Shown: positions 7,968-19,192, counted from the first letter of the stretch. The stretch: 64,000 bases of DNA from Marivirga harenae (GCF_030534335.1 NZ_CP130565.1:1385501-1449500), one strand, 5' to 3'. Made by a program: numbers and translations. Notes: generated by a model not told the origin, from the letters alone.

Positions 7968-10900
7968 TTATTCTTTTACTTCGATAGCCTGATATTCCTT
8001 AAAAAGGGAAAGGTCTAATTCGCCAATGCTTTCCTGATAGGCTTTCCAATCCTCAGCAAAGAATTTATTAAGTGCATCAATAGCAGGTTTAAGGGCTTCT
8101 TCAGCTTGTTGCTTCAATCGCTTTTGGGTATCACCTGGTCGGTCAAAGCTATCAGCTGCATAAGCGAAAGCTTGTCCGATTCTGTCATCTATAGCTGGAA
8201 TTGGTGTTCTGATGATCCCTTGCTTTTCGCTAAAGTCTTCCCCTACAAATGGCTCAAATAATACTTCCAATGAATCTTTAATGGCATTACTTGCTTTTAT
8301 CTGTTCCTTGAAAGCATCCTTGTCCTTCTGTTTCATCCAGTTAATGTAATGATCTACCGTTTCCTTTGCTTCCAGTACTCTTTGGCTGGCATCATAGGCT
8401 ACAGCTTGCATTTGGTCAATCGATTTTAGGAAATCATAACGCGCTTGCAAATCAGATTCAGAAACTTCTAATCTCGGATCAAACTCGACCTCTAATTCAG
8501 TTGAGTCCTTCTGTTCTCCGAGATGCAAAACTAGTTTATAGGTACCCGGTAATACATCAATTCGACCTACTTCTTCAGCATCCTCTTTAGTTAACCTCCT
8601 GCTAGCAGGTCGACTGGAAGCTTCATTCATTCTCCAGTACATGCGATGTAGGCCATTTTCCTTTGGCGCTTTCTCTCTTAAAGTACGGATTACCTCACCT
8701 TCCATATTATAGATTTTAAGATGAAGAGAATCGTATTTTACTTTATCTTTGTCATCTTCCTCCTCTTGTTCTTTCTTATCTTTTTCTCCTTCTTTTTGCT
8801 CCGGTTTGTTGATCAAGTAAGTAATCATTGCATTAGAATTTCTGTTTTCGCCATTGAATAGCGCATTCGCACCAAAGCGAGATCCGCTGGGTTGCTGATT
8901 AACCGCTTGATAGGCAGTTGGCGGAGTAAACAATTTTAAAGACTGATCTAAGATGCCTTTTCCTTCTGTCGCTAATGCTCTTAATGGCCTGATATCGTCC
9001 ATTACATAAATAGCTCTTCCGAAAGTACCAATGACTAAATCATGCTCACGTGGATGAATCACCATATCCCGAGTTGGAACATTCGGATAATCATTGGTCC
9101 ATTTTTGCCAGTTTTGTCCTTTATTGACACTGAAATATAAACCGCCATCTGTCCCTAAGAACATCAAATTGGGTTCTTCAGGATCTTGTACTACACTCAA
9201 AGTATAAGTCCAAACATCATCTCCAGAGGTTAAATTAGTCCAACTCTTACCATAATTAGTGGTGTGAAATAAATACGGCTTGAAGTCGAAATTTCTGTAA
9301 TTATTCACTACCACAAATGCCTCTCCAGCACTGTAGGTTGAAGCTTGAATTTGCGCGACCCATGATTCCGCAGGAAAGTCTTTGATTTTGGAGCTTACTT
9401 TTGTCCAGCTTTCTCCGCCATCTTGGGTCAATTGAATATTGCCGTCATCTGTTCCTACCCAAATTACTTCTTCTTTTAGAGATGATGGTGCAATAGCGGT
9501 AATCGTTGTATTATTTTCGGCACCTGTAGCATCATACGTTAAACCACCACTTTCAAATTGTTTTTGTTTTTCAGGATCATCAGTGGTCAAATCCGGTGAA
9601 ATGATTTCCCATGTTTGTCCTTTATCTGTGGTTTTATGTAAAAACTGACTACCAAAATAAACAGAACTATTATCAAATGGATTTTGGGCTATGGCCGCAT
9701 TCCAATTGAATCTTAACAATACATCTTTATCAGGATGTGTGGGTCTTACAATTTGATTGTTACCTGTTTCTCTATCATAGCGAACTACAAAACCTTGTTG
9801 CGATTGAGCAAATCCATATCTCGAATTGTCAGGGTCTGGCATTACATCGAAACCATCTCCAAATGCTAGTTCCTGGAAGTATGAGTTTCGAATACCCTGA
9901 GATTTCCAAACGTAAGCCGGGCCGATCCAACTACCATTATCTTGCATTCCGCCATACACATTGTACGGATAATCATTATCTACATTAATGTGGTAGAACT
10001 GACCAACAGGTAAATTTTGCACAAATCTCCAGGTTTTCCCTCCATCATAGGTGATGTTTAATCCCCCATCATTTCCATCAAGCATCATATCCGGCTTATT
10101 TGGATGTATATACCATGCGTGGTGATCAGGGTGTACACCAACTTCAGTACCGTATGCAGGCATTAATTCTTTAAATGACTTCCCGCCATCCTCACTTACA
10201 TTTACATAAGTGAAGATTGTATAAACTCTGTTTTCATTGGAGGGATCAGTATACAATTCGGCATAATAGAAAGGACGATTTCCGATTTCTCCCATGTCGG
10301 AATTGATCATTTTCCATTTGTAACCGCCATCCGTTGATTTGTAAAGGGCATTCTTTTTAGATTCCACTAAGGCATAAACAGTTTTAGAATCAGCAGCTGA
10401 AATGGCTAAACCTATTCTTCCTAAGTCACCTTTTGGTAAACCATCTTCCTCCGTTAATTCCTTCCAATTTTCTCCGCCATCTACGGTCATATATAATCCA
10501 GATCCAGGCCCACCGGATGTGAAAGTCCAAGGCTTTCTTCTATGTTCCCACATAGCCGCGAATAGCTTATTCGGATTATTTGGATCCATAATCAATTCCG
10601 CAACTCCGGTTTTATTATCAACAAAAAGACTTTTGTTCCACTTTTGCCTCCATCGGTAGTTTTATAAACGCCTCTTTCAGGATGCTCACCCCAAGGCGAA
10701 CCTATCGCCCCTACAAACACTGTGTTAGGATTTTTAGGATCAATTCTAATTCTGTGGATATTACGGGTTTTCTCCAAGCCCATCAACTTCCAGCTTTTTC
10801 CGCCATCAAGTGATTTATATAATCCATAACCTCCGTTTGAACTGTTTCTAGGATTTCCTTCTCCGGTTCCAACCCAAATCACATCGGGATTATCTTGTTG

Positions 10901-11194
10901 GATAGCTACAGCTCCAATAGAGAGGATTTGTTGGTCATCAAATATCGGTTTCCAGTCAACCCCACCACTTTCTGATTTCCATAGTCCACCAGAAGCGGAT
11001 CCTACATACATCACTTGTGGATTATCATGCACCACATCTATAGCCGTTATACGCCCACTCATTCCGGCAGGTCCGATGCTGCGGACATCAATGCCTTTCA
11101 ATTTTTTTAAATCTAATTCTTGTGCTGAGGCTGTAAAATAACAACCCAAAGCAAGCAAAGTAAAAATCCATTGTTTTATAAATGATTTCCTCAT
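7968..11194 (-). pseudogene. Sortilin/VPS10-type BNR-repeat exoprotein, split by a frameshift
   Basis: One gene of about 1075 codons read in two frames. The upstream part (11194-10592) has a signal peptide and Asp-box repeats such as GLWKSESGGVDW and GLYKSLDGGKSW; it runs out of frame after VYKTTDGGKS and stops 12 residues later. The downstream part (10595-7968) resumes with IMDPNNPNKLFAAMWEHRRK and contains many more GGxxW blades, then a C-terminal helical region. Restoring one base between 10640 and 10641 gives TTDGGKSWNKSLFVDNKTG and a continuous product of the usual length for this Bacteroidota family (WD40/YVTN/BNR-like, sortilin N-terminal). A sequencing or assembly error is as likely as a real mutation because the rest of both parts is intact. 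Confidence 0.85.
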
Positions 11195-11477
11195 ATCGCG
11201 AATGTTTAATTTCCATTAATCTCGCAATAGGAAGTTTTAAATGCAAGTAGCTTTTACTTTAAGGGTTGATTTGTGATTTGAAATAATGCCAAAATTTACT
11301 TGAGGGATTGAGAATGGTTTGAATATGTTTAATGGTGCAAGTTGACGCTTGAACTAGAAATTGAAAGCTTTAGCCAGAAATAGTTACGTTTTAATTATAA
11401 GATAAATAGTGATCGATTGACAATTTCTGTATCAGGAAACAGTTAACTTAAAGTAAATAAGATTAAAACTTGAACCT

Positions 11478-12113
11478 ATGAAAACCAGCTTAGTATTTAT
11501 TTTTTTCTTGTGCTTCCCGATTATCATTAATGCACAAGCGGAACCAGAGACAAAAAAGCCTTATCAATTCGAAGGTAAGATCGGGGTAGGACTAACTGCA
11601 TTTAATGTGACGGGTTATCACACGGAGAATTACCCCGCTACCGCCATTCGCTTAGGTGGTATGATCACTAGGCCTATCATCAATGATAGAATTAGGATAG
11701 GATTAGGGCTTAATTTGTTTTACCGTGATAAAAGCGAGTCACTGCTTGATGGAATTTATTATTATGGAAGAGGTTATCCTTTGCACAGATTAGATGAAAC
11801 GGCTATTCAAAGACATCTCGCATTTGAATTTCCTATTAATTTTCAATATTTATTAAGTTCCAGTAGCTCCATTGCGGCTGGCTTTATGGTAAGACAGTGG
11901 GCAACGAATAAAAACGTAGATTTATTATCGTCACAAATGGAATATGGTATTATAGCAGGATTTAAGCAAAATCTTGTCATGGGAATGAGTATAGGCCTTG
12001 ACGTATTTACGGGTTTTGATTTTTACAACGCTTTACTTGTAACGCCAAGTAGAGATGGTAGAATAGGGATTAACAACCATTCAATATTATTAATCGCTGG
12101 CTATGATTTTTAA
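11478..12113 (+). CDS. Predicted outer-membrane beta-barrel protein
   Basis: A 211-residue protein with a signal peptide (MKTSLVFIFFLCFPIIINAQ) and alternating hydrophobic beta strands (KIGVGLTAF, RIGLGLNLFYR, IAAGFMVRQW, GMSIGLDVFTGFDFY), ending in the aromatic terminal strand SILLIAGYDF typical of small porin-like barrels. Length suits an eight-stranded barrel. No known relative is recognised and no ligand can be named. It stands alone, preceded by a 283-base gene-free stretch in which no feature was identified, and converges on the SnoaL-like gene. Confidence 0.8.
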   Translation: MKTSLVFIFFLCFPIIINAQAEPETKKPYQFEGKIGVGLTAFNVTGYHTENYPATAIRLGGMITRPIINDRIRIGLGLNLFYRDKSESLLDGIYYYGRGYPLHRLDETAIQRHLAFEFPINFQYLLSSSSSIAAGFMVRQWATNKNVDLLSSQMEYGIIAGFKQNLVMGMSIGLDVFTGFDFYNALLVTPSRDGRIGINNHSILLIAGYDF

Positions 12114-12128
12114 GTCAGAATATTTACT

Positions 12129-12608
12129 TCAAGTAGATGCCTGATAATCAACTGCCTCCATATTCCCACCTTCATCAATGAAATGCGTTTCCTTGCCAGG
12201 AACGATATCAGTATTTTGAGCTGAGGCACAGCTCCATTTGCCATCCTCGCTTTGGTGTAACACAAATGTAAAAATGGTATTTCTAGCTTTTGCTTTTTTA
12301 TCTTCAATATCTGTTTGGCCTTCTAAATGAATCCGGGCATTTACTACTGCTATTTTATCAGATAGATATTTGACTTTCAGCTTTCTTAAAGATAATGCTG
12401 AACCTTTAAAAATGACTATCAAGCCGTAATCATGAGCTTTAAATATAAATTCTCTATCGTGCCACCATAATCCGGTCACATTGATAAACTCTGCATCTTC
12501 ATCAAAAATGGAAGCTAGCATTTTGGCATCTTTTAGATTCCAGGCTTTGACGAATGTTTTGGGGATTTCTTCGGGTTCAAATATTCTTATTTTAGATGAA
12601 TTGGCCAT
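12129..12608 (-). CDS. SnoaL-like / SgcJ-EcaC family protein (DUF4440 type)
   Basis: A 159-residue cytoplasmic protein of the NTF2-like fold. It opens with a helix (PEEIPKTFVKAWNLKDAKMLASIFDEDAEFINV), the signature layout of SnoaL/DUF4440 proteins, followed by curved beta strands (WHDREFIFKAH, SADKIAVVNARIHLEGQTD-like and NTIFTFVLHQSEDGKWSCAS regions). Members are small-molecule-binding proteins or isomerases, and the SgcJ/EcaC oxidoreductase label is inherited from antibiotic clusters without evidence here. No partner gene is visible. Confidence 0.82.
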   Translation of the reverse strand: MANSSKIRIFEPEEIPKTFVKAWNLKDAKMLASIFDEDAEFINVTGLWWHDREFIFKAHDYGLIVIFKGSALSLRKLKVKYLSDKIAVVNARIHLEGQTDIEDKKAKARNTIFTFVLHQSEDGKWSCASAQNTDIVPGKETHFIDEGGNMEAVDYQAST

Positions 12609-12655
12609 GTAGGTTAGCGAGCCTTCTCTTTAATAGAACTAAACCGGCAGGAAAC

Positions 12656-12685
12656 AAAAATAGCCACTCGAGGAATGGCTATTTT
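12656..12685 (-). terminator. Terminator after the SH3 lipoprotein gene
   Basis: AAAATAGCCA and TGGCTATTTT form a 10-bp stem around an eight-to-nine-base loop; on the minus strand the stem is followed by a T run. It begins 22 bases past the stop at 12708. Confidence 0.72.
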
Positions 12686-12707
12686 AATTAATTTCTACTT
12701 TTTCTAA

Positions 12708-13493
12708 TTACTCACTAATTGCTTCTTCAGGATTTTCCACCTCTTCATCTACTTCAACGCTGTCGACCTCTTCTATGGGTTCATCTATTAATTCATCACC
12801 CTGAGTTTGAAGCTTATTAAGTTCGTTTTTTAAATCCACCATAAACTGAGAGGAAATAAATGACTCATTTTCTATAATTTCTTGAATGGCATTACTTCTT
12901 TTCTCTTCATCTTCTATTTCAAAAGCTTTTTGAGCATAGACTGCCACTGCAATGTCTACTTCATTGTCTGATAAATCAGTCCGTTTTACCCAACCGGACC
13001 AAAACCAGGTTTCACCTTGGCTTTTGCCTTTTACCTCAACCCACTCATCACGTGTGTCAATTAAAGCCATCACATCCATTGGTTTGAAACTATTATCAGT
13101 TTTAGTCAATAGATCTGGACGTTTGTATACTTGAACATCTTTTAAAGCAGTAACAGCAGTTCCTTCCTCAACAAAATCACTCACAACCCAGCCTTGCTTA
13201 TCATCACCTAATCTTATTTCGACATATTCTCTGTTCTTCTCAGAGGAGTCTACAGCAGTATGTCCAGTGAGCTTTATTTTTTCTCCCAGACTGATGGAAG
13301 ATACCCATTTACCTTCTGAATTAGGTTCCTCACGAACAGAAATCCCATCCCAAATGCTGACTGCATCGACCATCTCTACTGGTTTTTCTTCTTGAACTGT
13401 AGTTTCTTCTGTGTTTTTTGTTTCATTTCCTGAGCAAGACATCAATCCCATTGTTAATATTGCGCAAGCAAAAACATAGTAGTGGTTTTTCAT
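12708..13493 (-). CDS. SH3-domain lipoprotein
   Basis: A 261-residue exported lipoprotein: the leader ends in LMSCSGN, with Cys20 as the lipidation site. Two SH3-like barrels follow (VSIWDGISVREEPNSEGKW at about 46-105 and VYKRPDLLTKTDNSFKPMDVMALI at about 120-175), the second with the WFWSGWVKRTDL end of a bacterial SH3b domain. The C terminus is very acidic (IDEPIEEVDSVEVDEEVE). SH3b domains in exported proteins usually bind peptidoglycan or sugars. No enzyme domain is attached, so a binding or scaffolding role in the envelope is the safest reading. Monocistronic, with its own terminator. Confidence 0.85.
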   Translation of the reverse strand: MKNHYYVFACAILTMGLMSCSGNETKNTEETTVQEEKPVEMVDAVSIWDGISVREEPNSEGKWVSSISLGEKIKLTGHTAVDSSEKNREYVEIRLGDDKQGWVVSDFVEEGTAVTALKDVQVYKRPDLLTKTDNSFKPMDVMALIDTRDEWVEVKGKSQGETWFWSGWVKRTDLSDNEVDIAVAVYAQKAFEIEDEEKRSNAIQEIIENESFISSQFMVDLKNELNKLQTQGDELIDEPIEEVDSVEVDEEVENPEEAISE

Positions 13494-13632
13494 TTTTTTG
13501 TAATATTTTGGTTTTTAAAAATTAGAACTAATGTAATTGATTTTTAAAGGCTATGAAAAAAAACGAATGAATAATTTTGAGCGGATTTGATTGCTAGGAA
13601 GTAGACACAGGTCTAGATTATAGTTACTAAAT

Positions 13633-13662
13633 TAAGCCTGCGAAGAAGGGCTCACAGGCTTA
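13633..13662 (-). terminator. Terminator after the small lipoprotein gene
   Basis: TAAGCCTG at 13633-13640 pairs with CAGGCTTA at 13655-13662. On the minus strand it follows the stop at 13721 by about 60 bases. The T run is weak, so confidence is moderate. Confidence 0.5.
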
Positions 13663-13720
13663 ATAAATTAGATTTTGCTTTCCGCAAGTGGATAAACTAA
13701 CTCAACAAATGCCAGACCCT

Positions 13721-14179
13721 TTATAAAGCCTGACCATTATCCTCACAAAAAGGGGAGTTTGGATATTGATCACAGAAATTGTTACATCCACCATAGCTAC
13801 CGTTTGCAGTACCACTTAAAGTATAGCTATTGTTGCAATTATCAGTAACAGTGAAGGATAAATAAGTTTGACCAGAAAAGGAACTTGTTTTGATGTAAAT
13901 ATACTCTCCGGCCTGTCTGGTTATAGTAGCACCACTAATTTGCCAGCTATAGGGTGCATTTCCACCACTAACCTGTAATTCAAGATTTGTAGCTGGGCAA
14001 GTTCTGTTATTAGAATCCCAGTTTGGACTTAATACAGTAATATCAGGATTACTTTGGCAGCTTGGTGAAAAATTGAAATCGGATTTGCTCGTTTTGTCAA
14101 ATTCATTTCCCAAATCGCAAGAAGCAAAAGTGACGGTTAGAAAAAAAGCAAATGCAAAATTTTTGAATAGGGACTTCAT
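13721..14179 (-). CDS. Small Cys-containing lipoprotein, function unknown
   Basis: A 152-residue protein not recognised as any named family. The leader ends in a lipobox (VTFASCDLG), so the mature protein is anchored by Cys20. The rest is polar and beta-rich with six further Cys residues and an Ig/PKD-like segment (LELQVSGGNAPYSWQISGA) as seen in Bacteroidota surface proteins. The last 30 residues are Cys- and Asn-rich (GGCNNFCDQYPNSPFC), suggesting disulfides. It has its own terminator and no partner. The leader and composition make a real gene likely. Confidence 0.78.
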   Translation of the reverse strand: MKSLFKNFAFAFFLTVTFASCDLGNEFDKTSKSDFNFSPSCQSNPDITVLSPNWDSNNRTCPATNLELQVSGGNAPYSWQISGATITRQAGEYIYIKTSSFSGQTYLSFTVTDNCNNSYTLSGTANGSYGGCNNFCDQYPNSPFCEDNGQAL

Positions 14180-14307
14180 AAGGTTTTAAATTTTGGTTAA
14201 ACATAAAATAAACTTAATTAAATTTATTAAAGATAACAACTAATAAATTAAGAATAATAAGTTCTTTGGAGAATTTAAGGGCTCTTGGAGATGGTAAGTA
14301 TTCAACA

Positions 14308-14342
14308 AAAAAGCCGATTAAATTTTCATCTAATCGGCTTTA
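14308..14342 (-). terminator. Terminator of the rimP-nusA-infB operon
   Basis: An 11-bp stem (AAAGCCGATTA with TAATCGGCTTT) with a ten-base loop lies 24 bases after the infB stop and ends in six T residues on the minus strand. Strong intrinsic terminator. Confidence 0.85.
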
Positions 14343-14365
14343 AATTTTATGGTTTAACTTTGAGT

Positions 14366-17362
14366 TTACTTCAAAGTCCTTTTTACTTCTCTTTCTTCGA
14401 AACCTTCAATTACATCTCCTTCTTTAATATCATTATAACCTTTGATGCTGATACCACATTCATATCCTTTCTTCACTTCCTGAACATCATCTTTGAAACG
14501 TTTTAATTGATCAATCTCACCTTCGTATTTCACGATACCTTCACGGATCAATCTGATTTTATTATTACGTTTAACATAGCCGTCAGTTACCATACAACCA
14601 GCAACAGTACCTATTTTGGATATTTTGAATATTTCTCTAACTTCAATATTACCGGTGATGATTTCTTCAGTAGTTGGTGCCAACATACCTTCCATCGCAT
14701 CTTTTAACTCATTAATAGCATCATAGATAATAGAGTATAATCTGATTTCTATTTCTTCATTATCAGCTAATCTTCGCGCATTTTGTGAAGGCCTCACTTG
14801 GAAACCTAAAATAATAGCATCAGAAGCTGAAGCGAGCAATACATCCGATTCTGAAATTGGACCCACTGCTTTATGGATTATGTTCACCTGAATTTCCTCA
14901 GTAGATAGCTTCAGTAGGGAATCGGATAAGGCTTCAATAGAACCATCCACATCACCTTTGATGATTACATTTAATTCCTTAAATGAACCAATTGCCAATC
15001 TACGACCAATCTCATCAAGCGTAATATGCTTCTTAGTTCGCATACTTTGCTCTCTCTGGATTTGCTCTCTTTTGTTAGCAATATCTCTTGCTTCACGATC
15101 GCTGTCCATTACATTAAAACGATCTCCTGCTTGCGGTGCTCCATCCAAACCTAGCATAAGCACAGGAGTAGAAGGACCTGCCTCACTAACTTTCTGTCCT
15201 TTGTGGTCAAACATGGCTTTCACTTTACCATAATGAGCACCAGCCAACAATACATCACCAACTTTCAATGTACCTGCCTGCACCATAATAGTGGTAACAT
15301 ACCCTCTACCTTTATCAAGTTCAGCTTCAACAACTGTACCTACAGCAGATTTTTTAGCATTTGCTTTTAGCTCCAATACTTCTGCTTCTAATAATACTTT
15401 TTCAAGTAAGTCTTCCACACCTGCACCAGTTTTTGCCGATACTTCTTGGCACTGATATTTACCACCCCAGTCTTCTACTAGAATGTTTATGGCCGATAAT
15501 TGTTCTTTAATCTTATCAGGATTGGAATTCGGCTTATCCACTTTATTGATGGCAATCACCATTGGAACTCCTGCAACCTGTGCGTGATTGATTGCTTCTT
15601 TTGTTTGAGGCATCACGGCATCGTCTGCTGCAATTACAATAATTGCAACATCAGTGATTTTAGCACCTCTTGCCCGCATCGCTGTAAATGCCTCGTGACC
15701 TGGCGTATCCAAGAAGGCTACTTTTTTGCCAGACTCAGTCATCACATCATAAGCACCAATATGCTGAGTTATTCCACCAGCCTCACCAGCAGTTACTTTT
15801 GATTCACGAATAAAATCCAATAGTGAAGTTTTACCGTGGTCAACGTGACCCATAATCGTAACAATAGGGGCTCTATCTTTTAAATCTTCAGGAGCATCTT
15901 GTTCTTCAATTACCTCAGTTTCATCATCTGCTTCAGTGAATTTCACATCAAAGCCAAACTCATCTGCAATAATGGTAATTGTTTCAGCATCTAACCGTTG
16001 GTTAATGGATGCGAAAATTCCCAGATTCATACATTTAGCAATCACATCATTTACGCTTACATCCATTAAAGATGCTAAGTCATTAGCTGAAATAAATTCA
16101 GTTGTTTTTAACAACTTGGAATCTTGTTCTTGCTGTTGCAAGTCATCTTCTCTTTTATCAGCCTGAGTTTGACGCTTTTCTTTTCTATATTTTGAGCGAT
16201 TACCACTAGCACCTGGCGTTTTGCCGCTCAAGCGGGCCATGGTTTGTTTGATTTGCTCTTGAATTTCCTTTTCAGTAGGCTCGGCTTTTTCTACTCTTCC
16301 TTTTCTACCTCTGTTTCTATCATTTCCTCCACCTCTATTTGGTCCTTGCTGACCTGGTCCTCTACTTTGACCCGGTGTACCTCCAGGCTTTGAATCTTGA
16401 GGTTTGCCTGCAATCCTTTTTCTTGGTCGTTTTCCTCTTCTTGCTTCTTTTTTATCATCAGATGAAGCAACCGGTTTAACACCTTTCTTTCCTTTTCTTT
16501 CCTTTTCTTTAGGTAAATCAATCTTACCTAAAACGGTCAATCCTTTCAAAGAATCTGCTCTTGCAGCAATAGTAGAATCTGCTGGTTTTTCTTCTTTTAA
16601 AGGAAGTTTCTCAGCTTTCTTCTCCTCATCTGATTTTTCAGCTTTCGGTGCTTCCTCTTTCTTCGGTTCAGCTTTAGCTTTTTCCTCCGTCTTCTCTTCT
16701 TCTTTTGGTTTTTCAGCCTTAGGAGCTTCCTCTTTTTTGGCTTCTACATTGCCTTCTTTAGGCTTGGCAGCCTCGTCTTTTTTCTCTTCTTTCTCCTCAA
16801 CTTTCCCCTTTGGCGCTTCTTCAGCTTTTTTCTTTTCCGCTACAGGTTCTTCTTCTTTTTTAGATTGATCTGCGGGTTTTGGAGAATCTTGCTTCTTCCC
16901 TTTCTTGTGTTCGTCTAAATCAATTTTTCCTAAAACTTTAGGTCCAGATAATTTGGCGCTTTCAGACTTATAGACGTCATCCTTTGTTTCTTCTTTTTTG
17001 CTAGAAGTATCTTCCTCTGTTTTCTTCTGTTCAGAAGAGGGTTTTTCTTTAGACTCACCTGCATTTTTAATCAGGACTTTATCTTCATCGTCATTTCTGT
17101 CATCAGCATTGTCAGCATCAGAATCGATGACTACATTGCTATTATGCTTTTTACCAATAGACAGGCTGGATGCTTCCTCCTTCTCTTGAGCAGAGGAGGC
17201 AAACTCTTTAGCGAGCATTCCAAATTGCTCTTCTGAAATTTTTGAGTTTGGTTTACTATCAACCTCATAACCTTTTTTACCCAAGAATTCCGTGATTGTA
17301 GATAAACCTACATTCAATTTTCTTGCCGCAAGGCTGAGTCGCATCATTTTTTCTTCTGACAT
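14366..17362 (-). CDS. infB: Translation initiation factor IF-2
   Basis: GTPase that brings initiator tRNA to the 30S subunit and promotes subunit joining. The 998-residue protein has an N-terminal IF2_N helix domain ([18 protein letters not shown]), a roughly 330-residue Lys/Glu/Pro-rich disordered linker, a second IF2_N motif ([20 protein letters not shown]), then the G domain with G1 GHVDHGKTS (about residue 505), DTPGHEAF and NKVDKP, and the C-terminal beta-barrel and initiator-tRNA domains. The long charged linker is typical of Bacteroidota IF-2. Last gene of the operon, 51 bases after nusA, and closed by a strong terminator. Confidence 0.98.
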   Translation of the reverse strand: MSEEKMMRLSLAARKLNVGLSTITEFLGKKGYEVDSKPNSKISEEQFGMLAKEFASSAQEKEEASSLSIGKKHNSNVVIDSDADNADDRNDDEDKVLIKNAGESKEKPSSEQKKTEEDTSSKKEETKDDVYKSESAKLSGPKVLGKIDLDEHKKGKKQDSPKPADQSKKEEEPVAEKKKAEEAPKGKVEEKEEKKDEAAKPKEGNVEAKKEEAPKAEKPKEEEKTEEKAKAEPKKEEAPKAEKSDEEKKAEKLPLKEEKPADSTIAARADSLKGLTVLGKIDLPKEKERKGKKGVKPVASSDDKKEARRGKRPRKRIAGKPQDSKPGGTPGQSRGPGQQGPNRGGGNDRNRGRKGRVEKAEPTEKEIQEQIKQTMARLSGKTPGASGNRSKYRKEKRQTQADKREDDLQQQEQDSKLLKTTEFISANDLASLMDVSVNDVIAKCMNLGIFASINQRLDAETITIIADEFGFDVKFTEADDETEVIEEQDAPEDLKDRAPIVTIMGHVDHGKTSLLDFIRESKVTAGEAGGITQHIGAYDVMTESGKKVAFLDTPGHEAFTAMRARGAKITDVAIIVIAADDAVMPQTKEAINHAQVAGVPMVIAINKVDKPNSNPDKIKEQLSAINILVEDWGGKYQCQEVSAKTGAGVEDLLEKVLLEAEVLELKANAKKSAVGTVVEAELDKGRGYVTTIMVQAGTLKVGDVLLAGAHYGKVKAMFDHKGQKVSEAGPSTPVLMLGLDGAPQAGDRFNVMDSDREARDIANKREQIQREQSMRTKKHITLDEIGRRLAIGSFKELNVIIKGDVDGSIEALSDSLLKLSTEEIQVNIIHKAVGPISESDVLLASASDAIILGFQVRPSQNARRLADNEEIEIRLYSIIYDAINELKDAMEGMLAPTTEEIITGNIEVREIFKISKIGTVAGCMVTDGYVKRNNKIRLIREGIVKYEGEIDQLKRFKDDVQEVKKGYECGISIKGYNDIKEGDVIEGFEEREVKRTLK

Positions 17363-17413
17363 AAATGCTTTGTATTCTCCTAAAAAATTATTGAACCTGA
17401 GTAATAAAAATGA

Positions 17414-18655
17414 TTACTCAAATTCCTGACTGAATATTTTAAATATTTCGTCAATTGTTTCTTCTTCTAAGTCAGTCATTCTAACCAACTCTTCTCTTCC
17501 TAATTCCAACACTCTTTTGGCAGTGTCAAGACCTACTTTCTTCAATTCTTCAATAACCCAATCTTCCAGTACGTCATTGAATTCATCAATCAACACATCT
17601 TCCTCTTCAGCATCAGTTAATTCACGGAATACATCTATTTCCATGCCTACTAATTTACTTGCCAATTTGATGTTTTGACCTCCCTTACCAATTGCTAAAG
17701 AGACCTGATCAGGCTTCAAATATACAGAAACTCGTTTATTCTCTTCATCAATTTTCATAGAACTTAATTTTGCAGGGCTCAAAGCACGCTGAATATAAAG
17801 CTCCATGTTTTCAGTAAAATTAATTACGTCAATATTTTCGTTTTGCAATTCACGAACTATACTGTGAATTCTGGATCCTTTCATTCCCACACAAGCACCA
17901 ACGGGATCAATTCTATCATCATAAGATTCAACTGCAACTTTCGCCCGTTCTCCCGGCTCCCTTACAATTTTCTTAATATTGATGATTTCATCATAAATTT
18001 CAGGTACTTCTTGCTCAAACAAACGCTCTAAGAAGACAGGTGATGTTCTCGAAAGTACAATTTTTGGATTGCCATTCTGCATCTCTACCCTATGAACTAC
18101 AGCGCGAACTGAATCACCTTTTCTAAATCTATCTTTAGGAATTTGCTCTGACTTCAGCAATACAAGCTCATTTCCTTCTGCATCCGTCAGTAATATCTCG
18201 CGACTGAGAATTTGGTAGACTTCACCTGTGATTATTTCACCAACAAGCTCACTGTATTTATTGAATAAAATATCCTTCTCAAGGTCTTTTACCTTTTGAA
18301 TTAAAGTTTGACGAGCAGTAGTCACCGCTCTTCTGCCGAAATGCTCTAATTCTACCTCTTCGGCAACTTCTTCACCGATTTCGAAATCAGGCTCAATTTT
18401 CCTAGCTTCAGTCAAACTGATCTTATCATGATCCCAAATATCCTCTGAATTATCATCCACAATTTCGCGGAAACGCCAGATCTCAAGGTCACCCTTGTCT
18501 GCGTTTATAATAATATCAAAGTTATCGTCCGTTTCGTATTTTTTACGAATCATGGTTTTAAACACATCCTCCAGGATGCGAATCATGGTTGGACGGTCGA
18601 TATTTTTTTGCCTTGCAAAATCGGCAAACGATTCTATTAGATTTAATGTGTCCAT
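17414..18655 (-). CDS. nusA: Transcription termination/antitermination protein NusA
   Basis: Binds RNA polymerase and nascent RNA and modulates pausing, termination and antitermination. The 413 residues hold an N-terminal polymerase-binding domain (about 1-125), an S1 domain (about 130-200), and two KH domains, visible from GACVGMKGSRIHSI and SLAIGKGGQNIKLASKL. A short acidic helical tail ends in EETIDEIFKIFSQEFE, standing in for the longer acidic repeats of E. coli NusA. It starts one base after the rimP stop, so translation of the two is probably coupled, and infB follows. Confidence 0.97.
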   Translation of the reverse strand: MDTLNLIESFADFARQKNIDRPTMIRILEDVFKTMIRKKYETDDNFDIIINADKGDLEIWRFREIVDDNSEDIWDHDKISLTEARKIEPDFEIGEEVAEEVELEHFGRRAVTTARQTLIQKVKDLEKDILFNKYSELVGEIITGEVYQILSREILLTDAEGNELVLLKSEQIPKDRFRKGDSVRAVVHRVEMQNGNPKIVLSRTSPVFLERLFEQEVPEIYDEIINIKKIVREPGERAKVAVESYDDRIDPVGACVGMKGSRIHSIVRELQNENIDVINFTENMELYIQRALSPAKLSSMKIDEENKRVSVYLKPDQVSLAIGKGGQNIKLASKLVGMEIDVFRELTDAEEEDVLIDEFNDVLEDWVIEELKKVGLDTAKRVLELGREELVRMTDLEEETIDEIFKIFSQEFE

Positions 18656-18656
18656 G

Positions 18657-19130
18657 TTACTTAAATGAAACCAAGACTTTTGTTTTGTCTATATTTTCGA
18701 AGGAAACTTTCGTTTCTTCCAACTTTATTTTCTTTTTACCTTTTTCCTTTATTTCCTGATTTACAAGAATAAAGTCATCTTTTGCTTCCAAAAGTTCTCC
18801 TCGAATGGATTTTCCATCTGTAGTATCCACCTTAACTTTCCGACCAATATTTTTTAAATATTGCCTTTGATTAGCTAAGGGATGATCCAATCCCGGTGAA
18901 GAAACCTCCAATACATAAGCTTTCTCCAACAGCTCGTCTTCCTCCATTCGATGTGCCAATTGACGGCTTACACTAGCGCAGTAGTCAATTGAAATACCAT
19001 TATCTCCGTCAAGTAGTACAACAATTTTCAATTTATCGTTTCCACTAATCACAATATCCACAATAAAATATTCTGGCTCTGCAATTATTTCTTCTAAATA
19101 AGCTCTTACTTTATCCTCTAAACCTATCAT
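18657..19130 (-). CDS. rimP: Ribosome maturation factor RimP
   Basis: Cytoplasmic 30S assembly factor. The start chosen is the ATG at 19130 (MIGLEDKVRAYLEEI), giving 157 residues, the usual family size; a longer open frame to 19268 would pass through the leader hairpin and promoter and adds nonconserved residues. Typical landmarks are VDIVISGNDKLKIVVLLDGDNGISIDYCASVSRQL, VLEVSSPGLDHPL and the C-terminal SH3-like barrel. First gene of rimP-nusA-infB, as in most bacteria. Confidence 0.93.
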   Translation of the reverse strand: MIGLEDKVRAYLEEIIAEPEYFIVDIVISGNDKLKIVVLLDGDNGISIDYCASVSRQLAHRMEEDELLEKAYVLEVSSPGLDHPLANQRQYLKNIGRKVKVDTTDGKSIRGELLEAKDDFILVNQEIKEKGKKKIKLEETKVSFENIDKTKVLVSFK

Positions 19131-19144
19131 CCTACGATAAAAAA

Positions 19145-19166
19145 GAGGGGACTTAAAAGCCCCCTC
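19145..19166 (-). promoter_or_regulatory. Attenuator-like hairpin in the rimP leader
   Basis: On the minus strand GAGGGG (19166-19161) pairs with CCCCTC (19150-19145), extended by two or three pairs after a mismatch, and is followed at once by six T residues (19144-19139). The rimP ATG is at 19130. No gene ends here: the neighbours are divergent. An intrinsic-terminator shape between promoter and first codon suggests transcription attenuation of the operon, or a structured leader that controls initiation. Confidence 0.5.
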
Positions 19167-19192
19167 GTCACCTTGTTTTACTAACTTTGTTG

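Noticed and set aside
10592-10660. Programmed ribosomal frameshift in the BNR gene
   Set aside because: No slippery heptamer or clear downstream stimulatory structure at the join; a missing base explains it better.
16404-16868. 154-codon + strand ORF opposite infB
   Set aside because: Low-complexity Ser/Phe/Ala-rich antisense of the Lys/Glu linker of IF-2.
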